Shown: in pieces, positions 34,819 to 43,618 of the stretch
Numbering within the stretch: position 1 is the stretch's first letter
Layout: each line of letters starts with the position of its first letter
Source: CANLBN01 sp050633825
GTDB taxonomy: Bacteria; Pseudomonadota; Gammaproteobacteria; Pseudomonadales; Cellvibrionaceae
NCBI GenBank assembly: GCA_050633825.1
Contig: JBOEHG010000013.1
Span: 1-64,000, forward strand
Direction of reading: 5' to 3'
Length of the DNA stretch: 64,000 bases
Position numbers and translations under genes: made by a program
The notes under the pieces: model-generated
Told to the model about the DNA's origin: nothing
Seen by the model: only the letters and a program-made list of their open reading frames with translations
Databases searched by the model: none

Positions 34819-37800
34819 AGCTTCGACGGTATCTTAAAGTTTTTAATAGTATTGGTTGTAAATGGGTTAAAGCTACTCTGAGGTACGAGCTGGTATTCAG
34901 CGTTGATACCTTTAAGGCTAAACAATACATTTAAGTTATCTGATTGTTGTTGGCTTGTAACCGTCGCATGTTGATCGAGTAAGCGAAACCATGCCCATTC
35001 TCCTTCGGTACGAGAACTTACAGGTGTCCCCTTACTTGCTAAAGTGAAAGTGATTTTGGAGTGTTCGGTGGTGTTCCCTGGCCACACCAGTTTTTTGGAT
35101 CGCAGTGGACCATGATTATAACTTGCCGATTGCCCACCTGTTTCCAGTAATACGCCGGTGGTAATTTTATCTAGTGATAAAGGCTTTAATAAAAATGCGA
35201 CTTCAGGCGAAGAAGGATTGCTAGAAAAATACATTTTTTGAATAGTATCTGCCCGCTGAAATATTTTTAAGCGAGTATTAGAAATACCAATATTACTTTT
35301 CCAGCGCCAATTTCTTCGGCTTTTATCAACAAATGGTTTCAGGTTACTATCAAAATAGTTTTGCATAATGCCTGATGGGCCAAAAAAGGCAATAAAATCA
35401 CTGAGTTTAATATCTTGTGAACTGCTGACATCAACGGGGTAACGTCCTTTTATTGCTTTATCATAAAAACTAAAAACATCGGTTTTCCAAGTATTATTAA
35501 CGTGCCCTTTTGCCGCTGCGGCAGTAACAGTGTTGGCATTGCGTGCGATATTATCAAACCAAATGCGGACGTCAGGGTGTGCCTCGCTAACAGATCGCTT
35601 GACAATGAGTATGGGGTCAGATCCTGTCTCTGCACTTAAGCTCGCAGAAAAAGCCGCTTCTTTTACATTGCCAGCACTGGCTAAAATATTAAAATGATTG
35701 TTTAATTCATTTAGAGAAGATTGCAGTTGCGGTAGCGGTAAACCATCTTCAGTTTGGCCATACTGATTAAAGGAATCAAAGGCTTCTGATACTTGGTGGC
35801 CAGGGAGCTTAACTTTTGGGCCCAATGACGCTATAGGTGCTAATCTTTCTAGTCGGCTTTTTTCAGACGATGCAAAGGAATCTGCTAATTTTCCAACGGC
35901 TTCTTTTTTCTCGCTCGATACAATTGGCGCTTCACTGAGAGCGGTATTTTTTCTGATAGCTTTTATTACTTTAACTAAAGGTTTTTCTGAGCTGGCAAGT
36001 AAACGCAAAACGGCTTGGCCTTGGTTGACACTACTGAAAGACTTTATTCGAATGTCCTGCAATAAATTTGTCCAGTAATTTATGTACTCTTCAAAGTAAT
36101 AGTCATCAACTCGTGTAGTAATTTCCTTTATTTTTTCATCAGATAAGTCTGTTGGTAAGCTGTCCCCATAGATCCATTGTTCACTTGCTAAACGTTCAGC
36201 TAGTTTTTTGTTCTGAATATTGTAGGCAGCGTGAAAACCATTGTATGTAAATAAATTAGGAATGCCTGCTGATAAAGGTTGGCCACTTTTCCGATAGAAA
36301 ATATAGTCACCTTTTTTTCCTAATATATCACTCAGTTTGAATTCTCCGGGGTTATTCTTTTGGTAATCATTTTTGAGTCTGCGATATAAGCGCAAATCTA
36401 AAGGGGTTAAGACAAGTAGTTCCCTGGCTTCGTCAACTAATGGCTGGTTGATGGGTGCAGGTGATACATTTTGATCAAGCGCCGTTGTTAAATGACCAAT
36501 TAAGTGATCTCGAAGTACTTGGTTTTCACTGCCCGCTACTTCTCTTTGTAACAGTATGTTAGTCCATATTAAAAAAGTATCTCTATCCATTTTTTCTGGA
36601 TTGTAGAGCATTAAATAAAATTTTAAAGCTTCATACAGGTGCTCATCATTTTTTGCTGTTGAAAGCTGGTTGGCTAATAATTTGCCAATATCTTCCATCA
36701 TAAAAGCATGAAGTGCTTTCTTGTAGGTAATCGAGGCTTCTGATCCAAGTTTATGGCCTTGGTAGAGTCCTGCTCCTTGCTGTAAAGGATAATCCTCGCT
36801 ACCTTCGGCAAAGCCTGTGCTTAAATCGCGTAAATGGTTTAAACCATTAGCGAGTGATAACCAGTTTCGAGCATCGATTAAGCCGCCATCAGTTTCGGTA
36901 ATATAGGCATTAATTTCTGTTTGTAGCTGGCCAATATATTCTTTGTTAAGAGAGAGACTATTTTGCCATATTACTATAGTTGCTATAAATGCGATAACGC
37001 TAGCGCTTGTTAGTGACCAAAAGGTCCATTGAAAACGCCTTCGGGATTTTGAGTTAATATTGGCTAGATTGGCTTCTTTAAAAATTACCTTTTTTAGCAG
37101 GTCATGAATAAAGAATGTTTTGGGTTCACTGGTCACATGATCAATAGGGTCGTTGAGTTTTTCTGTCGGTAAACTACCGGAAACCCATTGAGATGACATG
37201 TTGGACTGAGTGCTACTAATAAAATATAGGCCTCTAATGATAAGAGGTGTTTCAAACTGGTTGGGTGTAAAAATATTGTTTAAAAACTCAAATAATAATG
37301 GTTTCATCGCATTCATTTGATGCGGGAATTGGTGAATTAGGTTGCGTCTGTTTTGTGCTTTTTCGTGATCGAGTAAATAGAGAACTCGATTACTTACGCT
37401 TTCCATAAGATTTGAATATTCTGTATCAAAATATTCTCTAAAATCGTTGTCGCGTTCTATTTTTTTATTCGGTAAGTTAAATCCCCATACTTGGTCACGA
37501 TCTTCCTGCTCCATGTCATCGAAGAATGTCGTGAAGCCGGCAATAGTATCTGTTTTTGTCAAAATGACATAAACAGGAAGTTCCATGTTGAGTTGATGGT
37601 TAAGCTCTTGAATACGTTGCTTTATGGCTGTCGCATGTAAGCTTTTTTGTGTGTTTGTTTTGGTCAATATATCTTGTACGCTGATGGTAATGATAATACC
37701 GTTCAATGGGCGTTTGGGCCGACCTTTTTTAAGGATATTTAGAAAGCTAATCCATGATTTGGAATCTGATTTTTTAGTGTCTTCTTGTGAAGTGTAGCGA

Positions 37801-38348
37801 CCTGCGGTATCAATCATGATAGCTTCGTTAGTAAACCACCAATCACAATAACGTGTGCCACCCGCACCTTGAATAGGCTCGTTGCCAAATTTACTGTGTA
37901 GAGGGAACTGTAGGCCGGAATTTTTTAATGCAGTGGTCTTTCCTGAACCCGGTAAGCCAATAATAATGTACCAAGGCAACATATAAATTTTGCCTTTTTT
38001 TCCATACTTCGCGGATTGAAGCGTTTTAAGGGCATCATTAAAGCGTTCAGCAAGAATAGCTTCATCCGGATTTTTAGTTTCAATACTGATTTTTTTATTG
38101 TTTTCAACAATCTCTTTGGTGATTTCCTTATCTTGTTTATTGCTTTTTTTATTATTGCGTAAATTATTTAAGCCCCATGCAATCAGAAGTACAAAGATAC
38201 AAGCCAGCCTAACGATATCTGATTCTAAGGGTTTATATTCTGCTATAGCAATTAAAGGCCCGATAAACCAGATTATCAAGGTTAATAAAATAATGACAAT
38301 CAGGGATAAAAACCATGGTTGTAGTATAAATTGGAAAAATCTTCTCAT
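34815..38348 (-). CDS. tssM: T6SS membrane-complex protein TssM (IcmF)
   Basis: Inner-membrane protein of 1177 residues. Membrane helices lie at about 12-36, 43-61 and 450-470. The cytoplasmic domain has Walker A GLPGSGKTT (131-139) and the DTAGRY motif, so nucleotide binding is likely. The large periplasmic domain reaches TssJ. With TssL and TssJ it forms the trans-envelope complex. The length is normal for the family. It lies between tagF and tssL. Confidence 0.97.
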   Translation of the reverse strand: MRRFFQFILQPWFLSLIVIILLTLIIWFIGPLIAIAEYKPLESDIVRLACIFVLLIAWGLNNLRNNKKSNKQDKEITKEIVENNKKISIETKNPDEAILAERFNDALKTLQSAKYGKKGKIYMLPWYIIIGLPGSGKTTALKNSGLQFPLHSKFGNEPIQGAGGTRYCDWWFTNEAIMIDTAGRYTSQEDTKKSDSKSWISFLNILKKGRPKRPLNGIIITISVQDILTKTNTQKSLHATAIKQRIQELNHQLNMELPVYVILTKTDTIAGFTTFFDDMEQEDRDQVWGFNLPNKKIERDNDFREYFDTEYSNLMESVSNRVLYLLDHEKAQNRRNLIHQFPHQMNAMKPLLFEFLNNIFTPNQFETPLIIRGLYFISSTQSNMSSQWVSGSLPTEKLNDPIDHVTSEPKTFFIHDLLKKVIFKEANLANINSKSRRRFQWTFWSLTSASVIAFIATIVIWQNSLSLNKEYIGQLQTEINAYITETDGGLIDARNWLSLANGLNHLRDLSTGFAEGSEDYPLQQGAGLYQGHKLGSEASITYKKALHAFMMEDIGKLLANQLSTAKNDEHLYEALKFYLMLYNPEKMDRDTFLIWTNILLQREVAGSENQVLRDHLIGHLTTALDQNVSPAPINQPLVDEARELLVLTPLDLRLYRRLKNDYQKNNPGEFKLSDILGKKGDYIFYRKSGQPLSAGIPNLFTYNGFHAAYNIQNKKLAERLASEQWIYGDSLPTDLSDEKIKEITTRVDDYYFEEYINYWTNLLQDIRIKSFSSVNQGQAVLRLLASSEKPLVKVIKAIRKNTALSEAPIVSSEKKEAVGKLADSFASSEKSRLERLAPIASLGPKVKLPGHQVSEAFDSFNQYGQTEDGLPLPQLQSSLNELNNHFNILASAGNVKEAAFSASLSAETGSDPILIVKRSVSEAHPDVRIWFDNIARNANTVTAAAAKGHVNNTWKTDVFSFYDKAIKGRYPVDVSSSQDIKLSDFIAFFGPSGIMQNYFDSNLKPFVDKSRRNWRWKSNIGISNTRLKIFQRADTIQKMYFSSNPSSPEVAFLLKPLSLDKITTGVLLETGGQSASYNHGPLRSKKLVWPGNTTEHSKITFTLASKGTPVSSRTEGEWAWFRLLDQHATVTSQQQSDNLNVLFSLKGINAEYQLVPQSSFNPFTTNTIKNFKIPSKL

Positions 38349-38420
38349 GTTGAAATTCGCTTTCTTTCAAGCGTCCGTTTCTTTATGTTTTGTTAGGTTA
38401 TGAAGCGATAGTATTTTTAT

Positions 38421-39824
38421 TTACTCTTCGTTGTAAAAAAGTTCTATGGCTACTCGGCGATTTTGTGCTCTACCTTCTATCGTTGTATTTTCTGCTACCG
38501 GTTCGCTGTCACCTCTACCTTCGGGTAAGAGCCTTGCTTTAAGGTCGGCTGATGCACTCATGTATTTACCAACAGCACTTGCCCTTGCCAGTGATAAGTG
38601 CCAGTTTGAAGGGTAGCGAGCTGTCCTGATCGCTATGTTATCGGTATGACCGGAGACAATAATGCGCCCCGCTAGCGATTCCATTGCTTTAGATATCTTG
38701 TCAAGGATAGGATGAAACGCGGCATTAATATCAGCACTACCCGATGAGAATAATTCGTTCGAATGAAGTACTACGGCACTACGATTATGATAGTCATTGA
38801 CTGAAAGAACGCCGCGATCAATTTCCTGCTGAAGGAGTTGTCGTAAAAAGAGTATTTCTTTACGTATTTGTCCTTCTGGAAGAGACTCTTCTCTCTGAAT
38901 AGGTATTAGGCTTGCCAGTTCAGTAACAACAGTATCGGATTGCTTGTTAAGTTCCAGTAGCCAATGATTATAAAAGCCAAAAGACGCAAGGATAAGCGTC
39001 GCTGCTAACAGCCAAATCGGCAGAAAGCTATAAAGCTTACTTTTTTCTGTCGCGATGGGCTGGGCATTACTTGATAGTTGCCGCTTAAAGCGATTCCTAT
39101 TTTTAATTAATAATTGATAAGTATTTGCGCGGATTTTTTCGGCCTTCATTTGGCCATGCTTATCAATCCTCATTTTACCAAGAAAGCCTAATGATAAGCA
39201 CATATATAATAGTTCTATCAGATCATAATGCTTAACATCTGCTGTCACTTCATTGTCGAGGATTTTATAAAAATTTTCACCACCATAAGTTTCTTGATGG
39301 AATAAACTTAATAAAGGCTTTTGGCTCCAAGCGCTATTCTCTCCCCACGGTGTGTTTAGAATGGCTTCATCGATAGATGCACATAAAGCATATGAAGCTT
39401 TTTTAACAATATCTTGATCATTGTTTTTTCGAGCACTATTGGTAAATTTGGTCACAAGTCGGCTGATATGCTGACGTAGTTCTTCTATCTTAATTGAACC
39501 ATCAAGCTGTTTTAGCTGAGAAATAATCGACAGAAGAGGCGAGGCTTCTTTGACTAACTCAGGTAAGCCAGGTAAATCATAAATCGACAGTTGTTGAATG
39601 GTATTAATACCTTGACGGCGCCCACGGCCAGCTAGTTGTGTTTTATCATCTGTTGCTGGCGAAAAGGATGCGGGTCCATTATTTTTCCTGCGTGGTGTAA
39701 TAATTGTTTTGTCGGCATCGACATTATTTCCCGCAGGCCTTGGTTTAATAACCGTTCTGTCATCCGAAGGCGCTGGTGCTTGTCCAGGCCTAGGTTTTAT
39801 GATGGTTTTATCTGAATCACTCAT
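38421..39824 (-). CDS. tssL: T6SS protein TssL (DotU) with OmpA domain
   Basis: Protein of 467 residues. The first 70 residues are low-complexity and carry four D-K/R-T motifs at Thr7, Thr24, Thr40 and Thr62 (DKTIIKPR, DRTVIKPR, DKTIITPR, DKTQL). The DotU domain covers about 85-255, with one membrane helix at about 268-287. The C-terminal OmpA-like peptidoglycan-binding domain (about 350-467) shows GHTDNIAIR and RAQNRRVAI. In Agrobacterium, kinase PpkA phosphorylates TssL on Thr14, which then binds Fha; the four motifs here look like a multiplied version. It overlaps tssK by one base. Confidence 0.96.
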   Translation of the reverse strand: MSDSDKTIIKPRPGQAPAPSDDRTVIKPRPAGNNVDADKTIITPRRKNNGPASFSPATDDKTQLAGRGRRQGINTIQQLSIYDLPGLPELVKEASPLLSIISQLKQLDGSIKIEELRQHISRLVTKFTNSARKNNDQDIVKKASYALCASIDEAILNTPWGENSAWSQKPLLSLFHQETYGGENFYKILDNEVTADVKHYDLIELLYMCLSLGFLGKMRIDKHGQMKAEKIRANTYQLLIKNRNRFKRQLSSNAQPIATEKSKLYSFLPIWLLAATLILASFGFYNHWLLELNKQSDTVVTELASLIPIQREESLPEGQIRKEILFLRQLLQQEIDRGVLSVNDYHNRSAVVLHSNELFSSGSADINAAFHPILDKISKAMESLAGRIIVSGHTDNIAIRTARYPSNWHLSLARASAVGKYMSASADLKARLLPEGRGDSEPVAENTTIEGRAQNRRVAIELFYNEE

Positions 39825-41164
39825 TATGATCTAATTGCCCAAAACTCAACATCGAGTTCGGGTAGCTCCCCTGCAATGTGAAAGGCAAATCCTGCCGATT
39901 TCTTAAGGTTTTTCCAGTGTTCACTGGCATCGTCTAATTCAAAATAGACATAACCCGCATGATAGGTGATTTCGCGCGGGGCCATCGGTAAGGTGTTGAT
40001 GGTGACGCCGGTAAGCTGGTTGTTGACTAAGTCTCTAATGGTATCGACAGAACCAATTTTTAAATGATCGGGTAAATATGATTTAAGTTCTGTTGTAGGC
40101 ATTTTAGATTTAATCGCAAGAATAAATCGTGTCCCTTCCAATAGGCTTCTATCAGAGATGGGTGAGACATAGATCCCATATTGTCGTTTTTCTATTGGCA
40201 GTGAAATAGCGGTTTGTTCTAGAACAGCACTTAAATGCATATTGATATTTTGTATCAATGGGTGAAAACATGTATACAAGTCATCATGCTGGTAAGTGGG
40301 CACCGATAGGGCTCTTTTAGCAACAGTTGTAAATGTGGCTAATTCTCCCATTAAACCAAGTAGCTCATAAAATAATGCTTCGGGATGAACGGTATGAGCA
40401 ATATTAGTGAGATGCTGCAACCTAGGTTCATAACGATTGATTAACTGTAATAGCATAAAATCAGCTATAGCAGATGAGCCGCCACTATTAGCGGCACTTT
40501 GGAAACGTGCTGATAACGCATTGCCTCGTTGTTCTAGTAGACCATTAATGTTGTCTAGGTAGTACGCAATGGTTTCGCTGGATTTTATATTGATCACTGG
40601 TGGGATAAATGTTTTATCCAAGATGATAGCGTTTTCTGGGGTGACTTCTAATATTTTTGCAATAGGAATATAGGTGAAACCGCCAAGCTCTTCACTTTCT
40701 AGCAAGAATCTAAGTTGCAAGCGAGCGGTTTCAATGCGCTCTGTATTTAAGCCGCTGCTGCTATAATCGTACGCATCAGTTTCTTCAAGCTTGTATCGGC
40801 CAATTTGTTGGTTGGCGGTGTCTGTTGTTAAAAATTGATAGCCTGGTTGATATGTTGGTAGTGCCAAGTAAATAAATTGATTTTTTATGTGCCCTGGTAT
40901 TTCCAGAGGTAATGGTTGATTAGCATTAATCAAATTATCAAAAGGGCAGCCGTCAGGCATAATGCCTTTGACATTTAGTAATGAAAATTTCTTTTCATTA
41001 AGATGTGCTTGGTTTATTTCTAATTGAGTAAAGCCGTAGATGAAAGGCTTTATTGCCGATGATCTTTGTTCAAGGGTGTATTCAAAATACCGCTCTTGCT
41101 GTTGAAAATGGTGAGGGTATAAGTATTGGCTTTCTAGCCATGCAATTTTATTTGTTAACGACAT
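39824..41164 (-). CDS. tssK: T6SS baseplate protein TssK
   Basis: Protein of 446 residues with the typical start IAWLESQYLYPHHFQQQERYFE and central ANSGGSSAIADFMLLQLINRY. TssK connects the baseplate (TssF, TssG, TssE) to the TssL-TssM membrane complex. It has normal family length, lies 12 bases after tssJ, and is coupled to tssL by a TAATG overlap. Confidence 0.97.
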   Translation of the reverse strand: MSLTNKIAWLESQYLYPHHFQQQERYFEYTLEQRSSAIKPFIYGFTQLEINQAHLNEKKFSLLNVKGIMPDGCPFDNLINANQPLPLEIPGHIKNQFIYLALPTYQPGYQFLTTDTANQQIGRYKLEETDAYDYSSSGLNTERIETARLQLRFLLESEELGGFTYIPIAKILEVTPENAIILDKTFIPPVINIKSSETIAYYLDNINGLLEQRGNALSARFQSAANSGGSSAIADFMLLQLINRYEPRLQHLTNIAHTVHPEALFYELLGLMGELATFTTVAKRALSVPTYQHDDLYTCFHPLIQNINMHLSAVLEQTAISLPIEKRQYGIYVSPISDRSLLEGTRFILAIKSKMPTTELKSYLPDHLKIGSVDTIRDLVNNQLTGVTINTLPMAPREITYHAGYVYFELDDASEHWKNLKKSAGFAFHIAGELPELDVEFWAIRS

Positions 41165-41176
41165 TGTTAAATCCTG

Positions 41177-41812
41177 TTAGTCGAATTTTAGCTTCTTTGA
41201 ACGGAGGTTTTCGATACTATCTTTTGTTTCATTGACTTTGTCGACACTATCTTGACCTTTTTTAATCGTATCTTTGCCGCTTTCGATGGTGTCTTTACCT
41301 TTTTTTAAGTTATCTTTCGTAGAGGGGCTTTTTTTAAGCTTGCCCTCTTTAATCTCCTTTTCGGAAATACTTATATGATGGTTATAGTGTCCATGAGGTT
41401 TAACCTCGTAAATATGTTTCCAGCGTGCGTTATCGATATCAATAAAACTAGCGGTAATAGCGATAAAACCTACTTTTTTATTAAGCTGTACCGTATGCTC
41501 TACTTTTTCTCCAGGCTGGATGGTGTACTCAACTTCCGAGAGTAATTGGTCACTCAACAAGGTTTTAGCGCTATAAAATGCACGATCAAAGTCTAAATTG
41601 TCAAATGTGGAACGAGAGCTCAATTCGTAAATTTTAACTTGTATTGGTGATGGCCTGTTTTTACCATCAGGGTTTACGTTAGCTGCTGTTTCTATGTTGA
41701 TTTCATCGTAGGGTTTCCACACTTTTGCGGTTACTTTCGCCGCTGTAGTGCATGCTTGTACCTGTGTCAGCATAAAAAATAAAAATATGTAAAAAGTTCT
41801 ATTTGTAATCAT
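41177..41812 (-). CDS. tssJ: T6SS outer-membrane lipoprotein TssJ with C-terminal extension
   Basis: Lipoprotein of 211 residues. The signal peptide ends in VQAC, with lipidation at Cys21. The TssJ beta-sandwich follows, with SPIQVKIYELSSRSTFDNLDF at about 56-76. The domain ends near residue 155. A further 50 or so residues form a charged heptad-like repeat (GKDTIESGKDTIKKGQDSV), which most TssJ proteins lack. TssJ anchors TssM to the outer membrane. Its ATG overlaps the FHA gene stop by 4 bases. Confidence 0.93.
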   Translation of the reverse strand: MITNRTFYIFLFFMLTQVQACTTAAKVTAKVWKPYDEINIETAANVNPDGKNRPSPIQVKIYELSSRSTFDNLDFDRAFYSAKTLLSDQLLSEVEYTIQPGEKVEHTVQLNKKVGFIAITASFIDIDNARWKHIYEVKPHGHYNHHISISEKEIKEGKLKKSPSTKDNLKKGKDTIESGKDTIKKGQDSVDKVNETKDSIENLRSKKLKFD

Positions 41813-43035
41813 TTTTTCTTCTTAAGTAATTGTCGGTCTTCAATTCTTTTTTTGTGTAACTCTTTGATATTCTCTTCAAAATGCAGTTGTATTGTCTTTT
41901 TGAAAGACATGCATTTTTGGCTCCAGCGGTTTTTGTAAATTTCCCACTTTCCTATACTGGGTACTAGTTTTTCTGCTAAGTTGTTATTTTTTTCTTTATA
42001 AATTTTTTCTACCGAAAATGGAGAAAGCTCTTCTCTAAAAGAATCGATAGATTTGTTAAAGCTTTTATAGATAACTGCTTGGTCTTCCATGATTTCCTTT
42101 TGGCATTTTAGGACTTCTAAAGGAAATTCTGCATGGGTTTTTCTATTGCCCGCGATCATCTCTTTTAAAAATTCATCTGCAGTATTGAAGTCTGCTAAAG
42201 ATGAGTAATTCATGTTCTTTAGCATTTTGTTTTCGCTATAACATAGCTTGGACTTTATGTTATCAACGTGATCTCTTTGTTTTATCATCCCCGCTACAGA
42301 GGCGCGCAGGCAGCGACCAATGGCAAGCATTTTTTCGGGAGATAGATCGTTAGTTTCTGCGCTTTTTGTGATGCCCAAGCCTTTCAGTAAGCTATTGATA
42401 AGCTCTGAGTCTTGCTGGGAAAACTCCATCGATTTTTTTAGGCTCGATGGAACATTAGTCTCATGTTTAGTGCTTTTGGGTTTTAGGGTCATATCCCAGT
42501 CTTTGGGTATGACCGAATGGGGTGGCGCAAAGCTCTCATTTACACTGCCCAGAGGGGATCCTTCATTGCTTTTTTGAGAGAAGTTTTCATTCGGTGGAGA
42601 TGTTCTCCGTTTAGCAGGGACGTGATTGAGTTTGCTTTGCCGAGCCTCTGTTTTAGCGACATTTACTTTGGGCTTGTGTTGAGCATTGAGTCGATTAAAG
42701 CCGTCTTTATCTTTAATGCGGAACTTTAGTTGGTATTCCCCCAGCCTAATAATATCGTCATTGGATATATCTATAGACCTTCCATTTCCTATAGGTTCTT
42801 CCTCTTTGTTCAGGTAGGTGCCATTGGCGCTGATGTCAGTGATGGTGTAATGGGAGCCTATTTTGGATATTCTCGCGTGATGTCGAGAGATGATCTTTTC
42901 TTCACAGGGGAGTACGACATCGCAACTCGATTCCCGGCCAATAAGGATGTAATCGGCATCACTGAAGGATACTTCCTTTTTGGAGGGGGCAGGAGCAGAG
43001 TCAGGTTTCCTGAGGTATTGAAATTGAATATCCAT
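41809..43035 (-). CDS. tagH: T6SS FHA-domain protein (Fha/TagH)
   Basis: Protein of 408 residues. The FHA domain (about 24-108) keeps Gly33-Arg34, Ser50-Arg51-His52-His53 and Asn71-Gly72. A basic, low-complexity linker follows, then a helical T6SS-type C-terminal region (about 210-400). It is first in the minus-strand core operon, so it is co-expressed with tssL, whose N terminus holds threonine motifs it may bind when phosphorylated. It is divergent from the second kinase gene. This is the second FHA protein of the window. Confidence 0.92.
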   Translation of the reverse strand: MDIQFQYLRKPDSAPAPSKKEVSFSDADYILIGRESSCDVVLPCEEKIISRHHARISKIGSHYTITDISANGTYLNKEEEPIGNGRSIDISNDDIIRLGEYQLKFRIKDKDGFNRLNAQHKPKVNVAKTEARQSKLNHVPAKRRTSPPNENFSQKSNEGSPLGSVNESFAPPHSVIPKDWDMTLKPKSTKHETNVPSSLKKSMEFSQQDSELINSLLKGLGITKSAETNDLSPEKMLAIGRCLRASVAGMIKQRDHVDNIKSKLCYSENKMLKNMNYSSLADFNTADEFLKEMIAGNRKTHAEFPLEVLKCQKEIMEDQAVIYKSFNKSIDSFREELSPFSVEKIYKEKNNNLAEKLVPSIGKWEIYKNRWSQKCMSFKKTIQLHFEENIKELHKKRIEDRQLLKKKK

Positions 43036-43618
43036 TGTTTCGTTTTAAAGTCCTGTCACGTCTGTTGTTTCCAACTGCGCATATATCCTTTCCATTGCAC
43101 TGACAAATTCCTTTCTGCTTAATTATTAGCATTTTGCCGAAATTTACCATATTGGGAGAAATGTTGCTCGGACATTTTAGAAAAATGAGATCTACATCAT
43201 GCTCGCTAATCTTTGTAAATGGATGGGGAAGAGCTAGGGGCATTAATAGTTAAGTTATGGCCGTCGCTGGTTTCTTGGCATGCTTTGCTGTGCTAAAGCG
43301 GGGTGAAAATATAAAATTTGTCGTGTAAAACTACTCTATTACGCTGAAAAATATGCTATGAAGCTTTCCGAGGAATGCTCAGTTTTCGCTTTATTTTAGC
43401 TCTTCGTTCAAAGATGTGATCAGGTTCATAAAAAAACAGTGCGCGGGTGTTATATTATCGCACTGTTAGCTTGGTACATCATTTTTCGATGGCTCTTAGC
43501 TGGTTGGTAAGGAAAAAAAATAGTAATAACCCTGTAGTGGTTGTATCAATAGTAGTAACTTTTGGTTGGTCTATCTCAACCTTACCTGATTTGTTCACCC
43601 CACTTGTATGTTGTAGGT
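43036..43618. promoter_or_regulatory. Divergent promoter region of the two core T6SS operons
   Basis: This gap of about 580 bases separates the minus-strand core operon from the plus-strand kinase-tss operon. I see no gene in it. AACAGTGCG (43435-43443) and CGCACTGTT (43459-43467) form perfect 9-base arms with a 15-base spacer, about 150 bases upstream of the kinase start. This could be an operator or a leader hairpin. Confidence 0.5.

Noticed and set aside
43562..43618. Upstream start adding 19 residues to the second kinase
   Set aside because: The extra residues are hydrophobic without a signal-peptide pattern, and the ATG at 43619 sits at the start of the conserved protein.
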